A DNA stretch of 64,000 nt from Chitinophagaceae bacterium (GCA_016702745.1 JADJDJ010000002.1:992001-1056000), one strand, 5' to 3'; positions 45,340 to 55,179 are shown, numbered from the stretch's first letter. Notes: generated from the letters alone by a model not told the origin. Numbers and translations: made by a program.

Positions 45340-46038
45340 ATGACCTTTATTGCCCCGCATTACCAGAAAGCAAAGAAGAAAGCCCTGCTGCCTTTTTCAG
45401 GCAGGATCATTTCCTGGTCAAGACACCCTGGTGGCTGAAAAATTGTACCTGGATTGTTTATGGGATATGCCCCAAAAGGAAAAAAAAAATTATACCTGAG
45501 TTTTGATGATGGCCCGCATCCGACGATCACTCCCTTTGTTTTGAATGAGCTGCGCAAATACAATGCAAAGGCAACTTTTTTTTGTATCGGTGAAAATGTG
45601 GTGAAATATCCTGGAGTGTATCGTCAGTTGCTGGAGGAAGGTCATGCTATTGGGAATCATACCCAGCACCATATCAATGGATGGAAATCGGCTGATGAAA
45701 TTTATCTGAATGATATCAAAGCCGCAACTGCCTTTATTGACTCTCCCTTATACCGTCCGCCTTATGGCCGGATCAGTCGCTCGCAGATCCGGAAACTGAA
45801 ACAAGAAGGTTTTAAAGATCAGGACTGGTCAATTGTCATGTGGAATATACTGGCGGGTGACTGGGTGCAGGAATTAAGTCCGGAAAAATGTTACCAACGA
45901 ATCAGCGGAAAGATCCGGGCAGGAGATATTATTGTATTTCACGATAGTGAAAAAGCCTGGGACAGGATGAGTTATTGTCTGCCTTTATTGCTGGAAAAAT
46001 ATTCGAAAGAAGGATTTCAGTTTGAGAAAATAGGGTAA
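45340..46038 (+). pseudogene. Polysaccharide deacetylase family protein, multiply frameshifted at 5' end
   Basis: The intact frame from 45454 holds the NodB core: LYLSFDDGPHPTITPFVL (metal Asp-Asp), FFCIGENVVKYPGVYRQLLEEGHAIGNHTQHH (His-x3-His), YRPPYGRIS, and the end VFHDSEKAWDRM. The family's N-terminal part is present in other frames: FLVKTPWWLK (45411-45440), then LYLDCLWDMPQKEK (from 45444), then the main frame. The shifts fall at A5 (45438-45442) and A10 (45480-45489), each one A short, plus a third change nearer the ATG. It deacetylates N-acetylated sugars (family knowledge). Homopolymer context suggests sequencing error, but real decay is possible. A terminator follows at 46078. Confidence 0.8.
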
Positions 46039-46077
46039 AAAGGGACTGCCAGAATGACTATGTGGATAAAAAAGTTA

Positions 46078-46107
46078 GGGCCTGGGTAGAAACCCTGGCC
46101 CGTTTTT
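46078..46107 (+). terminator. Rho-independent terminator
   Basis: Stem GGGCCTGGG / CCCTGGCCC (one mismatch), loop TAGAAA, then GTTTTT. Confidence 0.75.
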
Positions 46108-46154
46108 AATCCGTACCCTATGAAAACTGGTTTAAAGGTATAATAATTTTTTAA

Positions 46155-47060
46155 TTACGGCAAAGTAATTTGACGGGTATTCCCGTTGATCGTCAGGGTT
46201 GCCTGGTTGTCACAATTACCGGCTCCAAAATCAAGGATGGCGATCCATGGACTGTTAGCGGGGAGGTTAGCCCTTACGCTTCTGATCCTTCCTTTCACAA
46301 TCCAGCGGCAGGTAAAGCGGCGGATTAAAGGCTCGGTAATGCTTGATTCCCAACGAACAAGAAGGTTACCGCGTTTCACCCTTCCATAAGCTGATCCTTC
46401 GATTTTGAATACATCATCTCTGGGTAAATCAGTGAGTACACCTTCGATTTGGGTAATGACACGGGTGCTGTTCCATTCGATGAAATTGCCATCGGGTTTG
46501 GTCAGTTTGCCGTCGATTACCTGGATGCGGAAACGGCGGGGAACGGCCGGGAGTTCTGAGGTATTGGTGATCTTGTGGATCCCTTCTACTCTGATATTAT
46601 CGATAGAGAAATTTTCAAAATGTGTAGTGGCTACGGCACCGGGAACAATCAAGCGGGCAGAATACTCGGTGATAATCTTACCACGGCGAATCCTTCCATC
46701 AGGACCAGGACAACCAGTAGTGCCGAAGTCGAGGGTAACCACTGCAGGGAAGGGGGTATTATTGGGATGGGTAATGGTGATGGTAAAGCAACGGGGTACT
46801 GGTGTAAGGCTATCGGTACGGCCAAAGAATACACCGGAGCCGGCAACGCCTACATCGTTATTCACGCCCATTACATCATCAAAAAATTCGTTGAAAGTGC
46901 CTTCGGCTTCCCCTTCGGCTTCTCCGGATACCTGGGATACCTGGAGTTCCTCTTCGTTGGTGCCGGTCTGGCTGTTTTCTTTGCTACAGGAAGCAATTAA
47001 AAACAGGGCTGAAGCGATCATTACAATGGCTGCCCTTGTCAAACTAAAACTGTATTTCAT
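46155..47060 (-). CDS. Lipoprotein of unknown function
   Basis: 301 residues. Lipoprotein signal (MIASALFLIASC, Cys25), an acidic linker with GEAEGEAEG, then a beta-rich body. Two segments look like an internal repeat: FTITITHPNNTPFPAVVTLDFGTTGC...RIRRGKIITEY and FTCRWIVKGRIRSVRA...WIAILDFGAGNCDNQATL, both with a LDFGxGxC motif. The repeated LDFG(T/A)G(N/C)C pattern may form a disulfide-stabilised beta sandwich. It resembles hypothetical lipoproteins common in Chitinophagaceae. Single-gene unit; no function can be assigned. Confidence 0.7.
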   Translation of the reverse strand: MKYSFSLTRAAIVMIASALFLIASCSKENSQTGTNEEELQVSQVSGEAEGEAEGTFNEFFDDVMGVNNDVGVAGSGVFFGRTDSLTPVPRCFTITITHPNNTPFPAVVTLDFGTTGCPGPDGRIRRGKIITEYSARLIVPGAVATTHFENFSIDNIRVEGIHKITNTSELPAVPRRFRIQVIDGKLTKPDGNFIEWNSTRVITQIEGVLTDLPRDDVFKIEGSAYGRVKRGNLLVRWESSITEPLIRRFTCRWIVKGRIRSVRANLPANSPWIAILDFGAGNCDNQATLTINGNTRQITLP

Positions 47061-47176
47061 GCAGTTAACTTTTAAGTAGTTGATTGGATAACTAACCTAG
47101 GAAGGTTTTAATTGGGTAAGGTTTAAAGGTTTCTTAAAGTTTTTAGCTGAATTTTGCCCTCAAAATAGCGGATTTG

Positions 47177-47944
47177 ATGACGCATGTGGACACCCATACC
47201 CACCTTTATGTGGAGGAGTTTGATTCAGACCGGGAATTAATGCTGGAAAGAGCTGTAAAAGAAGGAGTTACAAAGATGTTGCTGCCGGCAATTGACAGCG
47301 GATCGCATGAACGCTTACTGGGACTTTCGGCTGGCCATCCTGAAAATTGTCTGCCCATGATGGGCCTGCACCCCTGTTCCGTAAAGGAAAACTTCAGGGA
47401 AGAGCTGAAGATAGCCCGGGAATACCTGGAAAAAGGCGGTTTTGTGGGGGTGGGGGAGATGGGTTTGGATTTTTACTGGGACCGGAGTTTTGATGATCAG
47501 CAGTACCAGGCCCTGCGTGAGCAGCTGGAATGGGCCATTCATTTTGACCTGCCGTTTTCTATGCATACCCGGAATGCTACGGAGGAATGTTTAGCCGTGG
47601 TGAAAGAGATGCAAAAAGGAAAATTAAAGGGTGTTTTTCATTGTTTTTCCGGGGATGAGCGCCAGGCAAAAATGGCGATTGACCTGGGATGTAAGTTGGG
47701 GATTGGCGGGGTATTGACCTTTAAAAACAGCGGATTGGACAAAGTACTGGCAGCTATTGCCCCTGAGCATTTAGTATTGGAAACGGATGCACCTTACCTG
47801 GCACCGGTACCATTCAGGGGCAAACGCAATGAGCCGGCTTATCTGAAATATGTGGTGGAGAAGCTTGCTTTGATATATGCGATGCCCGAAATGGAAATCG
47901 CTGCGATTTGTACGGCTAATGCCAAAAATTTATTCGGAATCTGA
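47177..47944 (+). CDS. tatD: TatD-family metal-dependent deoxyribonuclease
   Basis: 255 residues from ATG 47177 (MTHVDTHTHLYVEEFD), one codon after the first possible start. Metal ligands: His7-x-His9, the Glu in VGVGEMGLDFYWD, His in FSMHTRNA, HCFSGD, and Asp in ETDAPYLAP. TatD proteins are 3'-5' exonucleases/DNases acting in repair or nucleic-acid turnover. tRNA-Ser follows 46 bp later on the same strand. A GAATTTTG box lies 20 bp upstream. Confidence 0.93.
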   Translation: MTHVDTHTHLYVEEFDSDRELMLERAVKEGVTKMLLPAIDSGSHERLLGLSAGHPENCLPMMGLHPCSVKENFREELKIAREYLEKGGFVGVGEMGLDFYWDRSFDDQQYQALREQLEWAIHFDLPFSMHTRNATEECLAVVKEMQKGKLKGVFHCFSGDERQAKMAIDLGCKLGIGGVLTFKNSGLDKVLAAIAPEHLVLETDAPYLAPVPFRGKRNEPAYLKYVVEKLALIYAMPEMEIAAICTANAKNLFGI

Positions 47945-47990
47945 GCACATATGAGGTATTTTTGCTGCCCTTCTGAAAAAAGAAGGAAAC

Positions 47991-48077
47991 GGAGACCTGC
48001 TCGAGTGGTTGAAGAGGCACGCCTGGAAAGTGTGTATACGGGAAACCGTATCGAGGGTTCGAATCCCTCGGTCTCCG
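47991..48077 (+). tRNA. tRNA-Ser (anticodon GGA)
   Basis: 87 nt. Acceptor GGAGACC pairs with GGTCTCC, discriminator G as in tRNA-Ser. Anticodon stem CACGC / GTGTG around loop CTGGAAA gives anticodon GGA (reads UCC and UCU). Long variable arm (TATACGG-GAAA-CCGTAT type), T arm GAGGGTTCGAATCCCTC. The 3' CCA is not encoded. Confidence 0.97.
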
Positions 48078-48080
48078 CTG

Positions 48081-48112
48081 AAATGATCGCAATAGTTGCG
48101 ATCATTTTTTTT
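48081..48112 (+). terminator. Rho-independent terminator after tRNA-Ser
   Basis: Perfect 12-bp stem AAATGATCGCAA / TTGCGATCATTT, loop TAG, then T5. Confidence 0.9.
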
Positions 48113-48173
48113 GAGATGAAAATGGGTCATAAGAGTTTGAAGAAGGCAGCTGCGCTAAGCGTACATTTCTTCT

Positions 48174-48934
48174 CTAGTACTTAAACGTCTCCTTCATCCT
48201 CGCAATAAACATTTCTTTTTTTCTCCGGCTTACTTCCAGCTCTTTGCCATTACTCATGACCACAAAACCGCCTTCTCCTTTTTGGTATTCCCGAATATGT
48301 TTCAGATTGACAAGGGTTGATTTATGGATACGGAAAAACTGGGAGTCCTGCAGCATCAGTTCATAATCCATCAAAGGGCGACTGGCCAGCACTTTTTTTC
48401 CGTCTTTGAAAAATATTTTGGTATAGGTATTCTCCGCCTCGCAATAGATAATATCTGCAAGTGTCACAACCTGGAATCCTTTGACCGTTGGAATACAGAG
48501 TTGCAGGTCCTGCGGATTGTTCATGGTTTGCATATTGTGCAAAAAGGACTGCACCTGCTGGCTGGCGGTTTTCAACATGATTCTTTTGGAGGCATTGGCT
48601 ACCGCATTCACCAGTTGCTGCTCATCTACTGGTTTTTGCAGATAGTCTACGGCGGCAAAACGAATAGCCTGGAGAATATACTTATCGTGAGCGGTAACAA
48701 AGATCACTTCAAAATTGATCTCCCCATAACCTTTCAGAAAATCGATTCCATTCTTACCCGGCATGGCCACATCCAGGAAAACCAGTTCAGGCTTTAATTG
48801 TTCCAGTTGTTTAGTAGCCTGCTCAGCACTTTCACATTCCCCTACCACCGTTACGGCCGGACAATAGAGTTCCAGTAATTTTTTTAATGTATTACGGCTC
48901 AGTTTTCATCGTCAACTATAATAGCGCTTATCAT
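48174..48934 (-). CDS. LytTR-family response regulator, frameshifted near the N-terminus
   Basis: The clean frame begins at 48848, but the receiver start is upstream: ATG 48934 reads MISAIIVDDEN then stops. One extra A at the AAAA run (48903-48906 on the plus strand, TTTT) restores KLSRNTLKKLLELYCPAVTVVGECESAEQ, total about 253 residues. Receiver: DDE pocket, phospho-Asp in LVFLDVAMPGKNG, VIFVTAHDKY, Lys in LQKPVD. C-terminal LytTR DNA-binding domain (about 150-253): IIYCEAENTYTKIFF...FFRIHKSTLVNLKHI. Pairs with the histidine kinase gene just upstream. The regulon is unknown. Confidence 0.87.
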
Positions 48935-48939
48935 ACTAT

Positions 48940-51017
48940 TCAATAATTATAGTTCAGGGGCAGATAGAATTTGACAAGGGTGCCGCTTTCAATCTCGGGA
49001 ACAGTCTTTACCGCAAATACCGGTTTATTGGAAACATCAGCCTTGCCCTGGAAGATCAGGTCAAGACGTGATTTGATCACCGACATGGAATGAGAGAGTT
49101 TTTCAAAACCAGACTCACCGGTTTTTATTCCCAAGCCATTATCACGTACACTGATACTGAGCAGATCATTTTCCAGTTGAATCAATACTTTGATATAAGG
49201 ATTTTCCACTTTTTTTAATTCTGCATGTTTGATGGCATTTTCTACAAAGGGCTGTATCATCATCGGGGGAATCAGGGCCTGCTCAGCATCTTTATCCACT
49301 TTTACCTGGAATTCAAGCGGTCGGTCGAATGCGGTCCTTTCAAACTCAATATACTTCTGCAGATAGTTGATCTCTTCTTCCAGCGGGATATCATCTTTTT
49401 CTGCATTGGAAAAGTTTTGCGCATCAGTTGGGCCAGGGATTGTATTTGGGTATTGGCTTTTTTGTTTTCTTCATTCAATACCAATCCCTGGATATTATGC
49501 AGGGCATTGTAAACAAAATGGGGATTCATCTGACTTTGGAACTGCGCAATCAATTTTGCCTGCCGGCTGAGTTGAAGGGCCTGTTCTTTTATCTGCTGAC
49601 TTTTATATTCCAATTGTGCATAGGCTTTTTTCCGTGCAGCAATGTTCCGGTATAGAACAAAAGAAAGCAGCCCCAGTAAGGCCAGACCGCCAATCAGGTA
49701 ATTACGGGTTCTTTGCTGGTTGCTGATTTGTTTTTCATTCAGCAATGTTTGCTGGAAGCCTAATTCGATCTGTTGTGAATCTGCCCTTGCCTGTAATTTG
49801 TTTCTGACAAGCATCTCGTTCTGTTGCTGTAACTGCAGGTCCTGTAATTCTTTTTCCCTTGACAACAGTGTTATTTCATCCTCTTTGCGTTTTGCTTCCA
49901 GCAGGTTGCCGGCAATGATTGCTTTTTGCTTCTCCGACTCCAGCTGTCTTATTTTTTGCTCTGCCTGTAAGCGGCTGATCTCTTTGTCCTTTACCGCCTG
50001 CTGGTATTTAACATCCAGTTCTGCAGCGGCTTTGAATTTTTCGCTGTTCAGTAAAGAATCCCGGAGGGCTGAATACCTGATCTGGTATTGATACGCATTC
50101 GCATAATCACCGGTGGCCTCGCTTAGCTCAGCCAATGAGCCATAGTATTTGTATTCGAGATCCGGATCAGGATATTTTTTAAGAATGACCAGTCCTGTCC
50201 GGAAATTTTCGATGGCTTCTTTGTATTTGTTCTGTACCTTATAAACTTCTCCCAGATTTCCGTAAAAGTTGGATCCCAGATACTCCCATTTGGGCACAGC
50301 CAGATATACTCCGGCCTGCTTCAGATAATTTTCGGACAGGGCGTACTCCTTTTTTAAATTATACATGCTGCCGATGCCTGTATTGGCTTTGATCAGGAAG
50401 ACGGTGTCCTGTCTTTTTTCAGCGACCTCCAGACTTAGTTTCATGTAATGAATCACCTCATCATACTTTGGGCTGGGTAAATGCTTGGTAGCGCCGAAAA
50501 TGACATTGGACATATTGAGGTAGGCACTGGTCAGTGCCGCCGTGAAATTATTTTTCAGGGAAATATCAATCACTTTTTCAAAATAGCTGCGGGCCTTATC
50601 ATACTGTTCATTATTAAAATAGAATGCGCCGAGGCCGATATTGCAATTGTTTTCGAGATAGAGATAATTGATATCGTGGGCAAGTTTCATGGCAGTAGTA
50701 TACCATTCAACGGATTTGTCGGACTGACCGGTGATCATAAAAGTTACTGCTTTCCAGTAATAACCATTGGCTTCATACTGCTGGAATTTATTTTCTTTTG
50801 CTTTCGCAATGATCCAGTCCAGGATCAGAAATTTGGCTGCAGCATTATTGGTTTGCAGTCTGCTGACCGCCAGCACCAGATATTTTTTCAGTGTGATGGT
50901 ATCCGTTGCTTCTGTGGCAAGCACATTCTTCAGTGAGTCAATTTTTAAGACATCCTGTGCTTTAAGGGTGGTACCAGTCAGTAAAAACAGAAATGTGATG
51001 ATGATAATCCTTTTCAT
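48940..51017 (-). CDS. TPR-containing sensor histidine kinase (LytS/YehU type), frameshifted
   Basis: Residues 1-20 are a signal peptide (MKRIIIITFLFLLTGTTLKA). Residues about 60-340 are TPR repeats (YLENNCNIGLGAFYFNNEQYDKARSYFEKVIDIS, IGSMYNLKKEYALSENYLKQA, GNLGEVYKVQNKYKEAIENFR). A long coiled coil (about 350-440) and a transmembrane helix (YLIGGLALLGLLSFVLY) follow, then the His_kinase domain with H in QMNPHFVYNALHNIQ. At 49410-49413 (plus-strand AAAA) a one-base loss breaks the frame; the ATPase part continues in 48940-49299 (PPMMIQPFVENAIKHAE, DNGLGI). About 692 residues in total. Signals to the LytTR regulator 5 bp downstream. Confidence 0.87.
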
Positions 51018-51277
51018 CTGTTGGGGATAGTTGGCTAAAGCTAATAAAAAGGGGCTGGTTTTTCATTTGATTTTAATTCTTTGCCGAACACTGCTCCACT
51101 TCTGCCGGATACATACAGGATCTGCCGTTCCCTTCCTGAAATTCATGGCGCTTTAGGGTAAACTGGCAAAGACAGATCCCCGGTTCATTCCCAAAAATAG
51201 CCGTTACCTGTTTCCAGCGCTGAATACTATTGCTGTTATACTTACTTGCGGTACAGCAGTTGATAAATCAGTAAAAC

Positions 51278-51931
51278 ATGAAAAAAGCAATAAGCAGCAT
51301 CGGGATCAGTATTGTCATCGTGTTAGTGGTCTTTACCAGTTGCGGGAGCAGCAATAAGAAGCAATCTCAGCTGACTCCTGGTCCGCAGGTTATTGAAAAC
51401 AAAGAATTCGATCAGGATACCTTACCTGATAAGCCGCATTTTAAATTCACGGTAGATGATACTTTTTACAAGATTGATTCTACAGAGATCAAGGTTTATT
51501 ATTCTTCATCAGATGCCACTATACGGATCGACGCTGGGGCGAACGAGACGGGGAGGCTGTCCATTGTCATTGACAATCTGAGGAATCTCCCCGGCCTTCG
51601 TGGCAATGGCTGGAAGGGGGCCAACATCATCCAGCCGGGAGCTGACACCGTAAGCAGCCAGCCTACTGTTACTTTTTATAAGAACCTCGGAATTGTATCA
51701 TCCTGGAATAATCTGGATAATGGGTTTAACCAAGCCGCCCCCAAACAGGATGGATCCCTTTATATATATGGGATACAAAGAATGGGCGAAAGAAATTTTC
51801 TGATCAAAGGACGGATCCAAACCCGGGTGTTGAAAAATAAGTATGAGTCTTCAGCGGGTGAATTTAACCGTGACCATACTATCAGCGGAAGTTTTGTCGT
51901 GCGGTTTGAAGACTATTGGTTAAAACTATGA
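51278..51931 (+). CDS. Lipoprotein of unknown function
   Basis: 217 residues. Lipoprotein signal MKKAISSIGISIVIVLVVFTSC (Cys22). The mature part is beta-rich with polar turns (FKFTVDDTFYKIDSTEIKVYYSSSDATIRI, LSIVIDNLRNLPG, FLIKGRIQTRVLKN) and ends HTISGSFVVRFEDYWLKL, a pattern seen in small Bacteroidota lipoproteins. No enzyme motif. First gene of a co-directional cluster of envelope or secreted proteins up to 55179. Confidence 0.65.
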   Translation: MKKAISSIGISIVIVLVVFTSCGSSNKKQSQLTPGPQVIENKEFDQDTLPDKPHFKFTVDDTFYKIDSTEIKVYYSSSDATIRIDAGANETGRLSIVIDNLRNLPGLRGNGWKGANIIQPGADTVSSQPTVTFYKNLGIVSSWNNLDNGFNQAAPKQDGSLYIYGIQRMGERNFLIKGRIQTRVLKNKYESSAGEFNRDHTISGSFVVRFEDYWLKL

Positions 51932-52023
51932 CAACCGATTACAGGGAACAGACCACCGTTACCTGTTTGGTGCTGGTACTCCTTGCAGATCCTGATTTTC
52001 TTTATACCATCAAATCAAGCAAT

Positions 52024-52374
52024 ATGAATATTACCCTTTTACCCGGTGAGCAGAAAATTGATACCTGGACCATTCTGTACCAGCCTCCCAAGGGAGGCAA
52101 ATTCAATGGAAAATTACTTGTAACCAACCAGCGGCTTTTATACGATGCAAAATTTGATTACAGTGCCAAAGGCATTTTAGAAGAATTTGCTTTTATCAAA
52201 TGGGGCAGCGAGGGCTTTCTCGAAATTAATAAAGCAGATATCCAGGCCGTGGAGGTGGAGAAAAGTTTTCTCGCCAAAAAATGTATTGTCATTTTAAAAG
52301 ACGGCAGCCGGCATACGTTTAACTATGGGGCCATGAATATTGATAAATGTGCTGCGGCTATTCAATCAAAATAA
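52024..52374 (+). CDS. GRAM/PH-like domain protein
   Basis: 116 residues from ATG 52024 (MNITLLPGEQKIDTWTILYQPP); the frame is open to 51916 but that part overlaps the previous gene. The pattern GGKFNGKLLVTNQRLLYDAKFD...FLEINKADIQAVEVEKSFLAKKCIVILKDGSRHTFNYGAMNIDKCAAAI is that of a GRAM- or bacterial PH-like beta-barrel with a C-terminal helix. Such domains bind lipids or partners. Cytoplasmic, no signal. It lies 10 bp before the next lipoprotein gene. Confidence 0.7.
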   Translation: MNITLLPGEQKIDTWTILYQPPKGGKFNGKLLVTNQRLLYDAKFDYSAKGILEEFAFIKWGSEGFLEINKADIQAVEVEKSFLAKKCIVILKDGSRHTFNYGAMNIDKCAAAIQSK

Positions 52375-52384
52375 AACCCTTGCT

Positions 52385-53428
52385 ATGAAAATGAAGATCC
52401 TTCCCATTCTTTTTTGTGTATTGATTTTCTCCTGTAAGAAAAAGACAGAAGATACACCTGACCCGGCTGCAACAACCGTATATATGAGCGGATACTCGAC
52501 AGTTCCGGCAGCGAACGTAGCCTATGCCTGTTACTGGAAGAACGGAGCTGTTGTGCCCCTCACCAGTACCACGGCCCCCGGAAGTGATGCAACTGCAGAG
52601 GATATTGTAGTGCAGGGCAGTGATGTGTATGTGGTGGGGGGTGAAAAACTGGCAACTGGTATTTACGTAGCCAAGTACTGGAAAAACGGTGTGCTCACCA
52701 ATCTTACTGATGGCACCCGTCAGGCCTATGCTGTTGCTATTGAAATACAGGGCAATGATATACATATCGTTTTCCAGGAAAACAATGCAGCCGGGATAAG
52801 AGTAGTCAAATACTGGAAGAACGGAGTGGTGACCAATATAACTGACGGAACCAGCAATGCTTATCCTGCTGGAATTACAGTCTCGGGTAACGATGTATAT
52901 ATCGTTGGGTCGGAATATGCCGGGGCGATACGTGTCTCAAAATACTGGAAGAACGGCGTGGCGGTCAATATTCCGGTCAGCGTTGTACAGAATGCGCTCT
53001 TTTATGATATTGCTGTTTCAGGCCCCGATGTATATGTGGCCGGCAATGAGTATTCAGTTACCGGATCAAAAGCAGTGATCTATAAAAACGGAACACCCAT
53101 CTGGCTTACCACCGTGGCCCCGTCTGCTAATGCATGGGGTGGTATTGCTATCAGTGGTACAGATGTTTATGCCGGAGGAAACGGGTACAACGCTGCCGGT
53201 ACTTCCATCGCCACTTACTGGAAAAATGGTAACGAATTCAATCTTGGTGATGGGCTTACCAGCACCCAGGTCAGAGATCTTTTAGTATTTAATGCTGACT
53301 TGTATGTATGTGGCGCTATTACTGGTAGCAGTGGTACGGGACTTGCCAGCTGGTGGAAAAATGGGGTCAGAAACTCCGTCAACAATACGGATCAAACCAC
53401 TATTGCCACAAGCATTTTTGTAAAATGA
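52385..53428 (+). CDS. Lipoprotein with seven WKNG repeats, propeller-like
   Basis: 347 residues from ATG 52385 (MKMKILPILFCVLIFSC, Cys17). The mature part has seven repeats of about 45 residues, each with a (Y/W)WKNG or YKNG motif followed by a short strand and a GSDVYVVG / GNDVYIVG-like strand: CYWKNG, KYWKNG three times, IYKNG, TYWKNG, WWKNG. Seven such units with DVYVxG strands suggest a seven-bladed beta-propeller on the cell surface. Binding target unknown. The stop overlaps the start of the NHL gene (ATGA), so they are translationally coupled. Confidence 0.8.
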   Translation: MKMKILPILFCVLIFSCKKKTEDTPDPAATTVYMSGYSTVPAANVAYACYWKNGAVVPLTSTTAPGSDATAEDIVVQGSDVYVVGGEKLATGIYVAKYWKNGVLTNLTDGTRQAYAVAIEIQGNDIHIVFQENNAAGIRVVKYWKNGVVTNITDGTSNAYPAGITVSGNDVYIVGSEYAGAIRVSKYWKNGVAVNIPVSVVQNALFYDIAVSGPDVYVAGNEYSVTGSKAVIYKNGTPIWLTTVAPSANAWGGIAISGTDVYAGGNGYNAAGTSIATYWKNGNEFNLGDGLTSTQVRDLLVFNADLYVCGAITGSSGTGLASWWKNGVRNSVNNTDQTTIATSIFVK

Positions 53429-54516
53429 ATAATACAACTAACATGAAAAAAGTACTGATTGTTATTTGCCTGATTGCTTCTTCCGGATTGCTGGCATTTC
53501 AGATAAACAATGCACCGGCTGAAGTTTGGAATGTAACCACCATTGCCGGCTGGGAAGAAGATAACAATACGATGGACGGGCAGGGGACAAAGGCTCATTT
53601 TACCTGGCAGATGGGAGCATCGGCGATTGATGCTGCTGATAACTATTATGTGATAGACCAGGTATGTATCCGGAAAATGGATGCGGCTACCAATGTGACA
53701 ACCTTATTTGGAATGGGTGCTTCGGATGCGAATGGGAACAGCCTTTCCATACCGGAGTCACCGGGGCAAGACGGAATTATGACCGATAAAGAAGGAAATA
53801 TTTATCTCAGCAGTGGCAGGAACCATGCAATTTATCGTATCAAAGCAGATAAAACGGTAGAGCGATTTGCCGGGGAAGAAGGATATAAAGGAAAAGACGA
53901 TGGGCCACGTCTTGAAGCCGGATTGAATAACCCAACGGGCTTATGTATGGATAAATCAGGAAATATCTATGTGGCAGATGCTTATAATGCGTCGGTGCGA
54001 AAAATTTCACCTGATGGCAAAATGAGCACCCTTGCTGGTAATGGACAGATCGGGGATTTTACACCCGGAACCGGCAGGAATGCACAATTTCACGAGGTAA
54101 GGGCGATTGCGGTTGATAGTAAGGGCAATGTATTCGTGGCACAGAATGGTGGCAGGGGTTCCTGTATCGCAAAGATCAGCCCGGCGGGTGTGGTAACCAA
54201 TTTTGCAGGGGATATCAATGCATTATTGCCAACCGGTGTTAACCATGATGGAACAGGTAAGGCGGCCAGGTTTATGCGAATCAATGCCTTGCTGGTTGAT
54301 AAGGATGATAACCTGATCATTGGAGAAAATACAAGGGTCCGGAGGGCCAGTCCTGCAGGGCTGGTAACCACTTTGGCCGGCAATGAAAACAGTGAATGGC
54401 GTGATGCAGCAGGTGCCAAAGCCATGTTTAGAAAAATTGCTGGTATCAGTATCGACAGTAAAGGAAATATCCTGCTAAGTGATCAGTATTGCGTTCGTAA
54501 AATGACAAAACAATAA
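53425..54516 (+). CDS. Secreted NHL-repeat protein
   Basis: 363 residues from ATG 53425; an inner ATG at 53443 (MKKVLIVICLIASSGLLAFQ) is equally plausible as the signal-peptide start. NHL repeats form a beta-propeller: GIMTDKEGNIYLSSGRNHAIYRI, PTGLCMDKSGNIYVADAYNASVRKISPDGKMSTLAG, RAIAVDSKGNVFVAQNGGRGSCIAKI, SIDSKGNILLSDQYCVRKM. Such proteins bind ligands or act in surface structures; no specific role is clear. Overlaps the WKNG protein gene by 4 bp; the next small secreted protein follows after 21 bp. Confidence 0.85.
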   Translation: MNNTTNMKKVLIVICLIASSGLLAFQINNAPAEVWNVTTIAGWEEDNNTMDGQGTKAHFTWQMGASAIDAADNYYVIDQVCIRKMDAATNVTTLFGMGASDANGNSLSIPESPGQDGIMTDKEGNIYLSSGRNHAIYRIKADKTVERFAGEEGYKGKDDGPRLEAGLNNPTGLCMDKSGNIYVADAYNASVRKISPDGKMSTLAGNGQIGDFTPGTGRNAQFHEVRAIAVDSKGNVFVAQNGGRGSCIAKISPAGVVTNFAGDINALLPTGVNHDGTGKAARFMRINALLVDKDDNLIIGENTRVRRASPAGLVTTLAGNENSEWRDAAGAKAMFRKIAGISIDSKGNILLSDQYCVRKMTKQ

Positions 54517-54537
54517 CCAAAAACAAAAACAGTAACC

Positions 54538-54921
54538 ATGAAAAAAATAACAATCACCCTGATGATGCTGATGCTATGCAGCCTGATGTTTGCTCAGAAT
54601 GGTAAAACGCCACCCGAAGATACCCGGGCACTGCCGGAGGGGTTAGTAGTGGTTAAAGGGAAACTCAAAGCCAAAGCAGGGTATCAGTTTCAACTCTCAG
54701 CTGATGGAAAATCAGCCACTCTGGTGAATGCAAAAGGAGTAAGTACGAGTGGCACATTCAGTTGTGGTTGTGGCAATAACTCTTCATCTGGTGCCTGTAG
54801 TGTTGTTATTCTGAATGGAGGCTTAAACTGTACGGGAAATTGTAGTTGTCAGCTCGTCACCATCATTACCAGTATCAGGTATGCTGTTGATCTCTCGGCG
54901 GGTGTGCTTAAAAAGCAGTGA
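54538..54921 (+). CDS. Small secreted cysteine-rich protein
   Basis: 127 residues. Signal peptide MKKITITLMMLMLCSLMFAQ. The middle (GKLKAKAGYQFQLSADGKSATL) is polar. The second half has six Cys in a compact pattern: SCGCGNNSSSGACS...LNCTGNCSCQ. Six cysteines outside the cytoplasm suggest three disulfides or a metal site. No family recognised. It lies 21 bp after the NHL gene and 39 bp before a small ORF, so it is likely the tail of the same transcript. Confidence 0.7.
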   Translation: MKKITITLMMLMLCSLMFAQNGKTPPEDTRALPEGLVVVKGKLKAKAGYQFQLSADGKSATLVNAKGVSTSGTFSCGCGNNSSSGACSVVILNGGLNCTGNCSCQLVTIITSIRYAVDLSAGVLKKQ

Positions 54922-54960
54922 TGATAAGTAAAGGATGAATGCATTCATCAGCTGTAAAAC

Positions 54961-55179
54961 ATGAAGCAGCGGACCATAAATATTACAGGTAATGCCAGAA
55001 ATATGGAGGGAGGAGCCATGCTGGTGGCAGAAAATGTGGGTATTTACAGAGTGGATGGAATCCGGCAATGGGAGGAGGATTGGGTGGGTCAGCGGATAAA
55101 AATCATTGGCGATCTTAAATTCCAGAAAAGGAAAAACTATCACCTGATCCGGAATCCGATGGTGCAGTTATTGGGATGA
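54961..55179 (+). CDS. Small OB-fold-like protein
   Basis: 72 residues. It starts MKQRTINITGNARNMEGGAMLVAENVGIYRVDGIRQWEEDWVGQRIKIIGDLKFQ, a pattern (ITGxAxNxxGGAxV...VYYIDGLxxW...VGKxVxVxGxL) that recalls small one-domain OB-like proteins widespread in bacteria. No signal peptide. Function unknown. Short, but the strand pattern and in-operon position support it. Confidence 0.55.
   Translation: MKQRTINITGNARNMEGGAMLVAENVGIYRVDGIRQWEEDWVGQRIKIIGDLKFQKRKNYHLIRNPMVQLLG

Noticed and set aside
48940..49299. Stand-alone ATPase-domain gene
   Set aside because: It is the continuation of the histidine kinase after a one-base shift.
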